Notes under the pieces: generated by a model
The model's database searches: none
What the model saw: only the letters and a program-made list of their open reading frames with translations
What the model was told of the DNA's origin: nothing
Made by a program: the position numbers and the translations under genes
In this document: piece by piece, positions 34,594-43,114 of the stretch
Position numbering within the stretch: position 1 is the stretch's first letter
How the letters are laid out: each line of letters begins with the position of its first letter
Assembly: GCA_964538615.1 (NCBI GenBank)
Contig: CAZIGK010000007.1
Span: forward strand, 29,638 to 93,637
DNA: 64,000 nucleotides
Direction: 5' to 3'
From: CAZIGK01 sp964538615
Lineage (GTDB): Bacteria; Pseudomonadota; Alphaproteobacteria; Rickettsiales; RI-342

Positions 34594-35367
34594 GTGCGGC
34601 TTTCTTGCTACATTGGTGCGATAATGCTGATCTCTGCGCTTGGCGTGGGAGCATCGGCTTCTGTTGCCTTGGCACTTAGCGAGCCGCGGGCTATCGCCAC
34701 AGATAGCCGGATACGTACTATTTTGTATCATGAACATGAAGTGTTTCGCTTCACCGGGCATTATGGCTATCAGTCCAGTATTGAATTTGCGCCGGAAGAA
34801 GAGATTTTGACGATCTCTGTTGGGGATTCTTTGGCGTGGCAGATTACCCCGGTGGAAAACCGTCTTTTCCTCAAGCCGATTGAGGAAGATGCGGATACAA
34901 ACATGACCGTGCTGACGGACAAGCGCACGTATCATTTTGAATTGCATGCCCGACGCACGGAAACGATGCGGGATCCGGATTTGATTTTTGCTATCCGTTT
35001 CATTTACTCCGACATGGATAGTAATTATGTCAAATCCATGCCCTACGAACAGCCGATTGAGGAAATGCTGCGGGAAAACCCCAAGCAGTTTAACTTCAAT
35101 TACACCATTAGTGGCGAAGACCGGATTGCGCCGGTACGCATTTTTGATGATGGAACTTTCACCTACTTTGAATTTCCCGAAAACCTTCATGATATTCCTG
35201 CTTTTTTTCAGGTGTTGAAAGATGGCAGCGAGGCGCTGATCAACTACCGTATGCGGGATAATTTTTTGGTGGTTGAACGTATTGCGGAGAAATTTACGCT
35301 GCGTTATGGCAGCGAGACCGTGTGCGTATTTAACGAAAAGCTACTGCCAAAGCAGGCAGCTGAATAA
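34594..35367 (+). CDS. virB9: VirB9/CagX/TrbG-like type IV secretion protein
   Basis: About 257 residues if it starts at GTG 34594, which has GAGG 8 bases upstream and opens a signal peptide (RLSCYIGAIMLISALGVG, then VALA). Longer alternatives start at GTG 34510 (overlapping virB8 by 4) or ATG 34519. The N-terminal domain is a clear VirB9: TILYHEHEVFRFTGHYGYQS, IEFAPEEEILTISVGDSLAW, NRLFLKPIEEDADTNMTVLT and TYHFELHARR. The C-terminal beta domain has VRIFDDGTFTYFEFPE. VirB9 forms part of the outer-membrane core complex with VirB7 and VirB10, which are not here. Confidence 0.88.
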   Translation: MRLSCYIGAIMLISALGVGASASVALALSEPRAIATDSRIRTILYHEHEVFRFTGHYGYQSSIEFAPEEEILTISVGDSLAWQITPVENRLFLKPIEEDADTNMTVLTDKRTYHFELHARRTETMRDPDLIFAIRFIYSDMDSNYVKSMPYEQPIEEMLRENPKQFNFNYTISGEDRIAPVRIFDDGTFTYFEFPENLHDIPAFFQVLKDGSEALINYRMRDNFLVVERIAEKFTLRYGSETVCVFNEKLLPKQAAE

Positions 35368-35414
35368 ACGTTACCCTTTTGCCCATTTTCGGTTTTGGCG
35401 GGTTTCGTTTACTA

Positions 35415-36293
35415 TCATGCGGCTTCCCGTGGGTCGGGGTGAATGATGACCTCGGCCTCCGTAAAGAGGGCGGCAATTTGTTGTTCCAGCCTGTCCACCA
35501 CCTCATGCGCCTGCCAAAGAGACATATGACCGGGTAATTCCGCGTGCAGCTGAATAAAACGTTTGCTGCCTGCCATGCGGGTTTTGAGAGCGTGATACCC
35601 CAGTAATTCTGCGTCCTGTTGCAGCAGGCTGATAATGGCCTGTTTTTCCTCGTCGGGCATTTCCTTATCCATCATACGTTCCAGTGCCTTGCGCGCCAGT
35701 TGCAGACCATTCCAGACCAAATAGGCCGCAATGCACAGAGCCAGTACGCTATCCGTTCGCAGCCATCCCATGTAATGTTGCGCCAGTAATGCTAACAGCA
35801 CACTGCCATTGAGTGCAATATCCCCCACATAATGCAGACTGTCGGCTTCAATAATGCGGGATTCGGTTTGTTGAAGTACATGCTTCTGGTACAACACCAG
35901 CAACAGGGTGAGAAACACGGAGATACCCGCCGCAGCAATAGCGGCCGTAGAGTGATCCAGCGGTTGGGGCTTGAAAAGGCGCTGTCCGGCCTCCAGTGCA
36001 ATCCAAAGGGCAGAGGTCAGCATAAAACCTGCTTGTGCAATGGCAGCCATATCTTCCATGCGGGTATGACCAAAGCGGTGGTCATCATCTGCCGGGCGCA
36101 ACGCATAATGTGCTGCCAGTAGATTCATGACGGAGACCAGCACATCCAGCAGGGAATCCATCAACGCAGCAAACAGACTTAAAGAATCACTGTATAGCCA
36201 GCCGACCAGTTTGGTCAGGCAGAGCGATAGTGCGACGGTACTGGAAGCAACCGTTGCAGAGAGAATTAAACGCCGACGTTGACTGGCAGCCAT
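35415..36293 (-). CDS. fieF: Cation diffusion facilitator (FieF-type) metal efflux protein
   Basis: 292 residues from ATG 36293 (AAAGG 9 bases upstream); longer frames to 36374 are unlikely. Six transmembrane helices with the metal site residues of FieF/YiiP: Asp-x3-Asp in LMDSLLDVLVSV and His-x3-Asp in HYVGDIALNGS. The cytoplasmic C-terminal domain has FIQLHAELPGHMSL and HEVVDRLEQQIAALF. It exports Zn or Fe(II) in exchange for protons. It lies downstream of dksA on the same strand but behind a terminator-like hairpin. Confidence 0.93.
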   Translation of the reverse strand: MAASQRRRLILSATVASSTVALSLCLTKLVGWLYSDSLSLFAALMDSLLDVLVSVMNLLAAHYALRPADDDHRFGHTRMEDMAAIAQAGFMLTSALWIALEAGQRLFKPQPLDHSTAAIAAAGISVFLTLLLVLYQKHVLQQTESRIIEADSLHYVGDIALNGSVLLALLAQHYMGWLRTDSVLALCIAAYLVWNGLQLARKALERMMDKEMPDEEKQAIISLLQQDAELLGYHALKTRMAGSKRFIQLHAELPGHMSLWQAHEVVDRLEQQIAALFTEAEVIIHPDPREAA

Positions 36294-36386
36294 GGTATAA
36301 GACCTTTCTATCATCATCACCATGACGAAGCAGTGGCGAGCTTTTGAAGGAGTGATGGCAGATGACAGAGACATGTTTTACAGAGC

Positions 36387-36419
36387 AAAGCCGCAGGTCA
36401 GGGGCGACACTGCGGCTTT
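36387..36419 (-). terminator. Hairpin between dksA and fieF
   Basis: AAAGCCGCAG and CTGCGGCTTT form a perfect 10-bp stem around a 13-base loop. It lies 36 bases after the dksA stop. The T-run is short on the minus strand, so termination may be partial. Confidence 0.6.
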
Positions 36420-36454
36420 ATTATTTTCACCATAACATGATGAACTATTAACGA

Positions 36455-36904
36455 TTAACGATCGTCATCATCATCGCTATATTGCTTTTCCATGCGCTCA
36501 TGACGTTCTTGCGCTTCAATGCTTAAGGTGGCAATCGGGCGGGCTTCCAGGCGCTTCAGGCCAATAGGCTCCCCGGTTTCTTCACAATAGCCATATTCCC
36601 CTTCATCCAGACGGCGCAGGGCGGAATCAATTTTTTCAATCAATTTCAGGTAGCGGTTGCGGGTACGCAATTCAATGCCGGCTTCCGTTTCAATGGAAGC
36701 GCGATCCGCAATATCGGCCTCGTGCCAGTTTTCCTCTTTCAGGTGCTCCAGCGTCTCTTGAGATTCTTTCAGCAGGTCTGCACGCCAGCTTAATAATTTT
36801 TGGCGGAAATATTCCTGCTGCATGGGGCTCATGTAATCTTCCTGATCGGAAGGGCGGTAATTGATAGGAAGCTCAACCCGTTGTTTTTTGGCACTCTGAT
36901 TCAT
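36455..36904 (-). CDS. dksA: RNA polymerase-binding transcription factor DksA
   Basis: 149 residues. It has the coiled-coil (WRADLLKESQETLEHLKEEN) with Asp-rich tip DIADRASIE and the C-terminal globular part EGEYGYCEETGEPIGLKRLE, then ARPIATLSIEAQERHE. Only one cysteine of the classical four-Cys zinc finger remains, a form common in Alphaproteobacteria. It binds the RNA-polymerase secondary channel and works with ppGpp. The acidic tail YSDDDDDR is notable. Located between fliX and fieF on the minus strand. Confidence 0.96.
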   Translation of the reverse strand: MNQSAKKQRVELPINYRPSDQEDYMSPMQQEYFRQKLLSWRADLLKESQETLEHLKEENWHEADIADRASIETEAGIELRTRNRYLKLIEKIDSALRRLDEGEYGYCEETGEPIGLKRLEARPIATLSIEAQERHERMEKQYSDDDDDR

Positions 36905-36959
36905 GCGTTCTATCCTTGTAATCGTGAGAGGCAGAAGAAAAGGCGCCTATGTTGTAGGA

Positions 36960-37379
36960 TTATTTTCCTAGCTTTGCAAGTTCTACCGCAGCGCGGATTT
37001 CAATTTCACGCATCAAAGCAATCAGCGCCGGGTCATCGGTATGGGGCAATTCTTCCTGCATACGTTGTTGCAGTTGTAATAAGGTAGCCTCGGGAATGGC
37101 GCCCAGCAACAGCCCAAGTTTCACATCCTCAAGCAGATCCAGCAATGCAGTGCCTTTGCGTACATAAGCCTGCTTGTTGCGGGAAGGCTGACTGGCATCT
37201 GGCAGGTCAGGGGCAAAAGTAACGGCGGCGATATCGCCTGCGGCTTGCGTAGATCCGGCGGCGGCTGTCCCCAGCGCATCTTCCAGAACAGAAGCAAAGG
37301 AGGAGCCTTCTCCGGAGCGGGCTTTGCCAGCCTTTTTACCTGCCGGGGTTTTAATGGAGCCGGAACCTTCTATTTTCAT
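36960..37379 (-). CDS. fliX: Flagellar assembly regulator FliX
   Basis: 139 residues from ATG 37379 (GAGAAGA just upstream); upstream frames to 37697 are not credible. MKIEGSGSIKTPAGKKAGKA at the start and the C-terminal TALLDLLEDVKLGLLLGAIP, then RMQEELPHTDDPALIALMREIE, ELAKLGK, are FliX signatures. In Caulobacter FliX couples early basal-body assembly to the sigma-54 activator FlbD. It diverges from flgI across 330 bases, as in Caulobacter. Confidence 0.92.
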   Translation of the reverse strand: MKIEGSGSIKTPAGKKAGKARSGEGSSFASVLEDALGTAAAGSTQAAGDIAAVTFAPDLPDASQPSRNKQAYVRKGTALLDLLEDVKLGLLLGAIPEATLLQLQQRMQEELPHTDDPALIALMREIEIRAAVELAKLGK

Positions 37380-37646
37380 GACATCTTCTCTGGCATAGCG
37401 AAACGATGGTGGATCAGCATGGGTGGTTTGTGTCATATGCCGTATGACACAACGCACATGTTCCGTTAGCCAAACAACCAACGGGTAGCCGCAACTATAC
37501 TGCGCCGGATAAGATGACATCGCAATAGGCATTTTTTGCCTGCCATCAAACCAGACCATATTCCTCCTGTCATCATGGCTCGATTGGGGCTGCGTTAGCG
37601 CGCAGTTGAGTGTAAAGATATTTGTAAAATATAATGAAATAGCTGT

Positions 37647-37662
37647 TGGCATATGGATTGCT
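37647..37662 (+). promoter_or_regulatory. Sigma-54 promoter of the flgI operon
   Basis: TGGCATATGGATTGCT matches the -24/-12 consensus TGGCAC-N5-TTGCW at all but one position, with exact spacing (GG at -24, GC at -12). Transcription would start near 37673, about 37 bases before the flgI ATG. Sigma-54 control with FlbD and FliX is the known rule for hook and basal-body operons in Caulobacter. The rest of the 37380-37709 intergenic region shows no further clear site. Confidence 0.75.
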
Positions 37663-37709
37663 TGTATTGATGCGGCATACGTGCCAGTTTCTTTCAAGGA
37701 GACATCGCA

Positions 37710-38882
37710 ATGGTGTGGTTTCTAACACGAATGATGATTGCCAGAGGGCAGGGAAAGCAACTTTCCGGTCAGCGTGTCGTGGCGTGGGTGTTGAGTGTCC
37801 TGTTGTGTTGGGGATTGGGGGTGCCGGAAGCACACGGGCGTGTGCGCATGAAAGATGTCGTGAATTTTGAAGGTATCCGCGAAAATATGCTCATGGGCTA
37901 TGGACTGGTCGTGGGTCTGAACGGAACAGGGGATAAGGTGACGAACTCCAAGTTTACGGAAGAGAGCATGGTCTCTTTTCTGGAGCGGTTGGGCGTCAAT
38001 ACCCGTGGAACACAATTAAAGCCGAAAAACGTGGCCGCAGTCACCGTAACAGCAACATTACCACCGTTTGCGCGTAACGGCTCTCGCATTGACGTGAATG
38101 TCAGCGCCATGGGGGATGCGAAAAGCCTGCAAGGCGGTATTTTATTAGCCACCCCGCTTTATGGGCCTGACGGTGAAGTCTATTCTGTCGCGCAAGGGGC
38201 TGTTGCAATTGGTGGTTTTGCCGCCGGTGGCGATAGTGCCAATGTTGTTAAAGGGGTGCCCACCAGTGGGGTGGTTGCCAGCGGCGGAATTGTTGAGCGC
38301 GAAGTGGGTTTTGTGCTGAATGACATGCAAAATATGAATATATCCCTTAAAAATCCGGATATTACAACTGCCAGCAATATTGCCAAAACCATCAATGCCC
38401 ACATGGGGGGAGATGTGGCACGTGTGTTGGATCCGGCAACTATTTCCCTGCCAGTGCCTTATGAGTATCAGAATAATGTGATTGCCCTGTTAGCGGAAAT
38501 TGAGCGTTTGGAAATTGAAACAGATCAGCCGGCACGGGTGGTGATTGATGAGGCAACGGGCACGATTGTGATGGGTGAGAATGTGCGTATTGACAAAGTG
38601 GCCATTGCACAGGGGAATCTGGTTGTTGCGGTGACGGAAAACCCTCAGGTTTCTCAGCCGGGTGCGTTTGCACCGGAAGGGGCAGAGACGGCTGTGGTGC
38701 CGCGTACGGATATTAATGTGGATGAAGGCACTGGCAAAATGGCTGTGCTGGAACGGGCGGCGACCCTGAGTGATTTGGTGCAGGGCTTGAACTCTTTGGG
38801 GGTTGGGCCGAGAGATATGATTACGATTTTGCAAAACATTAAAGCCGCCGGTGCCTTACAGGCTGAAATTGAGACGCGGTAA
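37710..38882 (+). CDS. flgI: Flagellar P-ring protein FlgI
   Basis: 390 residues, start ATG 37710 with AAGGAG 8 bases upstream. Signal peptide (VVAWVLSVLLCWGLGVPEAHG) for periplasmic export. FlgI core: RMKDVVNFEGIRENMLMGYG, LVVGLNGTGDK, FTEESMVSFLERLGV, KNVAAVTVTATLPPFARNG and RIDVNVSAMGDAKSLQGG. The C-terminal segment TLSDLVQGLNSLGVGPRDMI is standard. Builds the P-ring around the rod. First gene of the sigma-54 operon. Confidence 0.98.
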   Translation: MVWFLTRMMIARGQGKQLSGQRVVAWVLSVLLCWGLGVPEAHGRVRMKDVVNFEGIRENMLMGYGLVVGLNGTGDKVTNSKFTEESMVSFLERLGVNTRGTQLKPKNVAAVTVTATLPPFARNGSRIDVNVSAMGDAKSLQGGILLATPLYGPDGEVYSVAQGAVAIGGFAAGGDSANVVKGVPTSGVVASGGIVEREVGFVLNDMQNMNISLKNPDITTASNIAKTINAHMGGDVARVLDPATISLPVPYEYQNNVIALLAEIERLEIETDQPARVVIDEATGTIVMGENVRIDKVAIAQGNLVVAVTENPQVSQPGAFAPEGAETAVVPRTDINVDEGTGKMAVLERAATLSDLVQGLNSLGVGPRDMITILQNIKAAGALQAEIETR

Positions 38883-38896
38883 TAGGAGAACAGACC

Positions 38897-39247
38897 ATGA
38901 GTGCTATTAGCCAAACCGCATCCCTGCATGCACCTGCCAGTCAGATGGCAGAGTGGCAGGTTCGTCAGGCCAATAATGGGCAGATGAATGTAAAAAACTT
39001 TGCTGGAAATAGTAATAAAATAAAAGAGGTTGCTCAGGATTTTGAATCTATGTTCTTAGGTCAGATGTTACAACATATGTTTGAAACGGTGGAAAAGCCT
39101 GCCTTGTTTGATGGTGGGCATGCGGAAGAAATGTATCAATCTCTACTGACCGATGAATATGCCAAACAGGTTGCGGCGCGGGGCGGTATTGGCATCGCGG
39201 CGCATGTTGAACGACAATTGCTTAGCTTACAGGAGGTCTCCGCATGA
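38897..39247 (+). CDS. flgJ: Flagellar rod-binding protein FlgJ (CheL type)
   Basis: 116 residues, the single rod-binding domain without the C-terminal peptidoglycan hydrolase of enteric FlgJ. VAQDFESMFLGQMLQHMFET is the hallmark, followed by FDGGHAEEMYQSLLTDEYAK and ARGGIGIAAHVERQLL. In Caulobacter the orthologue at this position is called cheL. It probably aids rod assembly. AGGAGA upstream; a 4-base overlap (ATGA) with the next gene. Confidence 0.93.
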   Translation: MSAISQTASLHAPASQMAEWQVRQANNGQMNVKNFAGNSNKIKEVAQDFESMFLGQMLQHMFETVEKPALFDGGHAEEMYQSLLTDEYAKQVAARGGIGIAAHVERQLLSLQEVSA

Positions 39248-39684
39248 TACAGTCCATGAAAAACCCAACCATTGACATAAAAGATATTATTTCGGTTACG
39301 AAAGAACTGACGGCTGTGCTGGCAGCAGAAGTCTCTCTGCTGAAGTCTATGAAGGTGCGTGATATTGAGCCACTTCAGCGCGATAAATTGCGTCTGGCGC
39401 AGCGTTTGGATGAGATGAAGCATTACGTGAAGCAGCACCCTGAGCTGGTGCGGGAGGCTAGCGAAGAGGATTTGTCGTACTACAAGCAAGTAGCAGATGA
39501 TTTCGAATACGTGATGATTCAGAACCACAATTATCTGCAAATGGCTCGGCAGGTGAATGTGCGCATCATAGGTGCCATTAAAGCCGCCGTGAAGGAGCAG
39601 CAGCCCCCTGCTACATATACCGCACGCGGAACGGATGCGGCAGCCTTGGCTGCGGCCTCGGTTCGCATTAACCAAACTTTTTAA
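39244..39684 (+). CDS. FlgN/FlbY-type flagellar chaperone
   Basis: 146 residues, almost entirely helical with heptad patterns: ELTAVLAAEVSLLKSMKVRD, KLRLAQRLDEMKHYVK and DFEYVMIQNHNYLQMARQVN. Position between the flgJ/cheL gene and flgK matches Caulobacter flbY and the FlgN family, which escorts FlgK and FlgL to the export gate. AGGAGG lies at 39231-39236 just before the start. The tail is Ala-rich and probably flexible. Confidence 0.85.
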   Translation: MIQSMKNPTIDIKDIISVTKELTAVLAAEVSLLKSMKVRDIEPLQRDKLRLAQRLDEMKHYVKQHPELVREASEEDLSYYKQVADDFEYVMIQNHNYLQMARQVNVRIIGAIKAAVKEQQPPATYTARGTDAAALAAASVRINQTF

Positions 39685-39708
39685 CCTGTTACATCAGGAT
39701 TCTTTGTT

Positions 39709-42129
39709 ATGGGACTGACTTTAGCACTAAATACGGCACTGACGGGGTTGAAGTCTAATCAATCCGCACTGGCGGTATTGTCCAACAATATTGCCAACGC
39801 CAATACGGAAGGCTATAGCCGCCAGTCCCTAATTTTGGAATCTCGCGTTTATAATCAAATAGGTTCAGGTGTTAGTGTAGAGGGTGTATCAAGAAATGTT
39901 GATAAGTTTTTGACACGAACGGTTATTAGTCAGACATCTGTTTACCAGAGTATGTTTGTGCGTCATGAATATCAACAGCGTATTCAGTTGCAGTTGGGGC
40001 AGCCGGGTACGGAAAATAGCCTGACGTCAAAAATGGATAATTTTTTCACATCCTTTCAGGATCTTGCTGATAATTCTGATCAGGCTTCTTTAAGAGAGAA
40101 CGCAGCGCAATCTGCGTTTGCGCTGGCCAATACCGCCTCGGATCTGGCTGCGAATCTGGAAGATTTGCGTTTTGAAGCTGATCGAGATATCGCTAGAGGA
40201 ATCAATAAGGTAAATGCGGATATTTCAGCATTATATCAACTCAATCGCTCCATTGCAGAAAACGCTTATTATGGCAATAGCACAGCGGAGCTGCTGGATA
40301 AGCGGGATGAGCTGATACAATCCATTGCTGAGTTCCTTAATGTGCGGGTTCAGGAGTTCAACGACGGGCAAGTGCATGTTTATACCGCTACCGGATTATC
40401 TCTGGTCGAATCAGGTCAGCGATTCCAACTGCAATATGCGCAGGCGAATTCTGTAGAGAGTTTTATCAATAAAACGCCTTCCGGGGTGATTACGGTTGCG
40501 CCAGTGGATAACAGTAACCGTGTCATTGGCCCAAGTGAAGTCTTGGTGGGGGTTTCTGAAGATGGGGTGGTGAATACCAAGCTACAGCAAGGTAAGCTAC
40601 GCGCGCTGCTGGATGTGCGGGACGTGGAAATACCCAAATATCTCGATACGCTGGATGAGATGATTTACAATTTACGTAACAGCGTGAATGCCATTCATAA
40701 TCAAGGCTCTGGTTTTCCTCCGCAGCGGGAAGTCACCGCGCAGCGGGAAGTGAATACGGAAGATGTGCGCCGCTGGGATGGTACCTTTAGCATGGCTCTG
40801 GTGAAGGCAGATGGAACGCCTCTGGATAATGCTTATGACACAACACCTCCCACCAATGTAGAGCGGGGTGGTTTGCGGCCTTTGCATCTCAATCTTAATT
40901 TTGACTCTGGCGAAGGGCAGGTGGGGGATCACTCTGCACAGACCATTGTGGATGAAATAAATGCTCATTTTGGGGCGCAGCGCCCGAAAGTGCACCTAAA
41001 TAACCTGAATGATATGCGACTGGTCGCGCGTTCAGAGAATAATCCTCCCACGGGGAACATGAGTTTTGATCTGGATTTGGAAAATATTACCGATGATCCC
41101 GCGCAAGTGCAGATTTTGGGAGTGGCCACGGTACCAGCAGCAGCGGCAACCTTTACTGCGGCGGGGCTGGAGGTGCAGGCCGGAGAAAAAATGCGTACCG
41201 GCAATGATTTGACCATTGATGTGACCGGTATGGCAGCGGTCACCACCATTCAGGTGCAGGTACAGGTGACAAACCCTGCGGATGGAACGGTGGAAACCGC
41301 GACCATAGAATATACCTACAACCCGTTTGCAACCGATATCAAAAATGACCGCTACTGGGCAACGGCGGTGACGGCGGGGACAGCAACGATTGAGAACCCA
41401 ATCGCCACACAGCCGTATGCCGTGGCGGAGTTTGTGGATGCGGAAGGTAATGTGGTGGCGCAGGGGGAGGAGGGGTTTATCCGCGTACGTCCCCTGAGAA
41501 GCGATGCCTACATTGCCACGACAGATGGCACCAGCGTGGATTTGGGGGAGTTGAGTGGCGACCCGGCCATTGAAGGAACTAATTTTGGTTTGGGGCATTA
41601 TTTTGGCTTCAATAACTTTTTCAACGAAAATTATTTTACGGATACGGACAGTATAACCAACTCTGGGTTCAACCTGTCTGTACGGGAAGATATTTTGAAC
41701 GATACCAACCTCATTAGTACCGGTCAGCTTTCGCAAACCTTGCAGCCGGCGGCCAGTGGACTTGGGCCGTATTATACGTTTGAACTGGGGATTGGAGACG
41801 GACGTATTGCACAACAAATAGCGGATATTTCGTTGCAAAGTGTGCGGTTTGAAGAAACAGGCTTGCTGCCTGTGACGTACCAGAGTTTTTCGTCCTTCAG
41901 TGCATCTTTTATTGCTGCGGGATCTACCGAAGCGGTCTTTACCCAGCAAAAAATGGAAAAAGAAGAGGTCTTGCTGGAAGGGTTTAAAGAAAAATCCGCA
42001 GCGGTGAGTGGGGTGAATATTGATGAAGAAATGGCCAATACCATTATTTATCAAAATGCTTATGCCGCCTCTGCGCGGGTGATTACGGTCACGAACGAAA
42101 TGTTTGATGCTTTAATTCAGGCTACCTGA
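39709..42129 (+). CDS. flgK: Flagellar hook-associated protein 1 (FlgK)
   Basis: 806 residues, longer than the usual 450-700. The N-terminal D0 motif is intact (LALNTALTGLKSNQSALAVL, NNIANANTEGYSRQ), as is the C-terminal D0 (GVNIDEEMANTIIYQNAYAA, ARVITVTNEMFDALIQAT). TSKMDNFFTSFQDLADN and ELLDKRDELIQSIAEFLNVR are typical D1 segments. The extra length lies in residues about 320-650, a Thr/Ala/Val-rich beta region probably exposed on the outside of the junction. Secreted through the flagellar export gate. Confidence 0.97.
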   Translation: MGLTLALNTALTGLKSNQSALAVLSNNIANANTEGYSRQSLILESRVYNQIGSGVSVEGVSRNVDKFLTRTVISQTSVYQSMFVRHEYQQRIQLQLGQPGTENSLTSKMDNFFTSFQDLADNSDQASLRENAAQSAFALANTASDLAANLEDLRFEADRDIARGINKVNADISALYQLNRSIAENAYYGNSTAELLDKRDELIQSIAEFLNVRVQEFNDGQVHVYTATGLSLVESGQRFQLQYAQANSVESFINKTPSGVITVAPVDNSNRVIGPSEVLVGVSEDGVVNTKLQQGKLRALLDVRDVEIPKYLDTLDEMIYNLRNSVNAIHNQGSGFPPQREVTAQREVNTEDVRRWDGTFSMALVKADGTPLDNAYDTTPPTNVERGGLRPLHLNLNFDSGEGQVGDHSAQTIVDEINAHFGAQRPKVHLNNLNDMRLVARSENNPPTGNMSFDLDLENITDDPAQVQILGVATVPAAAATFTAAGLEVQAGEKMRTGNDLTIDVTGMAAVTTIQVQVQVTNPADGTVETATIEYTYNPFATDIKNDRYWATAVTAGTATIENPIATQPYAVAEFVDAEGNVVAQGEEGFIRVRPLRSDAYIATTDGTSVDLGELSGDPAIEGTNFGLGHYFGFNNFFNENYFTDTDSITNSGFNLSVREDILNDTNLISTGQLSQTLQPAASGLGPYYTFELGIGDGRIAQQIADISLQSVRFEETGLLPVTYQSFSSFSASFIAAGSTEAVFTQQKMEKEEVLLEGFKEKSAAVSGVNIDEEMANTIIYQNAYAASARVITVTNEMFDALIQAT

Positions 42130-42153
42130 TACGTAAATTGAGGATGAAGAACC

Positions 42154-43059
42154 ATGGTTGCTAACCGTACCAGTACGTTGCAGTTTCACCAGACCTTGTT
42201 GGGTAATTTCTCCCGCGTGCAGGGGGATTTGGTGAAGTTACAACGCCAGATATCCAGTGGCCGTATTGCGGATACGTTTCAGGAATTGAACGGCAAGGTG
42301 GAAAAAGTTTCTTCCTACGAGTTCAAACTGAGCGTGACCACACAGTATGTGGAATCCAACACGCAGGCCATTGCACGGCTTGAAACCATGAATGGTGCTG
42401 TCGGCAGTGTTATTAGTGTGACCAATGAACTGCAAAGCCTGATTACCCAGGCTCGTGGCGCAACCCAAGCGCAATACCCGATTTTTGCACAGGCGGCCAT
42501 GTCTAAGCTGGATCAGATTGCCGGATTTTTGAATACCAACATTGGCGGGCGCTACCTGTTTGCGGGAACCAAAACCAATGTCCCCCCCGTGATGAGTCCT
42601 GTGCCGAACAATGTGAATCTGGGCGTGCCGGATACCAATTATTATCAGGGGAATACGACCGATCAATCGGTTCGGGCGCAGGAAAATATTGAAGTTAGCT
42701 ACGGTATTCGGGCGGATAATATTGCTTTTCAGAATCTGGTGGCTTCTGTTCATATGTTTGTGGATGGGTTGAACAACAATAAAATGGTGAATATTGAAGC
42801 AGCTCTGGAGCTTTCTAATGCTGCGCAGGAAGGTTTGAATGCGGTACAGTCCAAAATCAATGGGGATTCTGTATTGCTACAGGACATCAACAGTTTTCAT
42901 GGGGCAACGGATGCGTATGTGCGGGGCATTGTGGGGGAAGAAACCGCCACGGATGTGGCCAAAGCCTCGACAGAAGTGGCGCTGAATGAGGCGATTTTGC
43001 AGGCATCATTCTCCGCCTTTGCCACGGTGAATAACCTGCGTCTGACCAACTTCCTGTAG
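42154..43059 (+). CDS. flgL: Flagellar hook-associated protein 3 / flagellin-like (FlgL)
   Basis: 301 residues. Flagellin fold: LQRQISSGRIADTFQEL near the N-terminus (the LxxxxSSGxR flagellin signature) and a C-terminal helix DVAKASTEVALNEAILQASF, then SAFATVNNLRLTNFL. GGRYLFAGTKTNVPPV marks FlgL. Forms the junction between FlgK and filament. 24 bases after flgK, so probably same transcript. Confidence 0.96.
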   Translation: MVANRTSTLQFHQTLLGNFSRVQGDLVKLQRQISSGRIADTFQELNGKVEKVSSYEFKLSVTTQYVESNTQAIARLETMNGAVGSVISVTNELQSLITQARGATQAQYPIFAQAAMSKLDQIAGFLNTNIGGRYLFAGTKTNVPPVMSPVPNNVNLGVPDTNYYQGNTTDQSVRAQENIEVSYGIRADNIAFQNLVASVHMFVDGLNNNKMVNIEAALELSNAAQEGLNAVQSKINGDSVLLQDINSFHGATDAYVRGIVGEETATDVAKASTEVALNEAILQASFSAFATVNNLRLTNFL

Positions 43060-43114
43060 GGATGTTAACGATGCAGTAAAAACTAATCAGTAAGCTAAAA
43101 AGGAGACGTTGATT

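Noticed and set aside
36960..37697. 245-residue version of FliX
   Set aside because: The first 106 residues show no family similarity and span the divergent promoter region; ATG 37379 has a good ribosome-binding site and gives the usual length.
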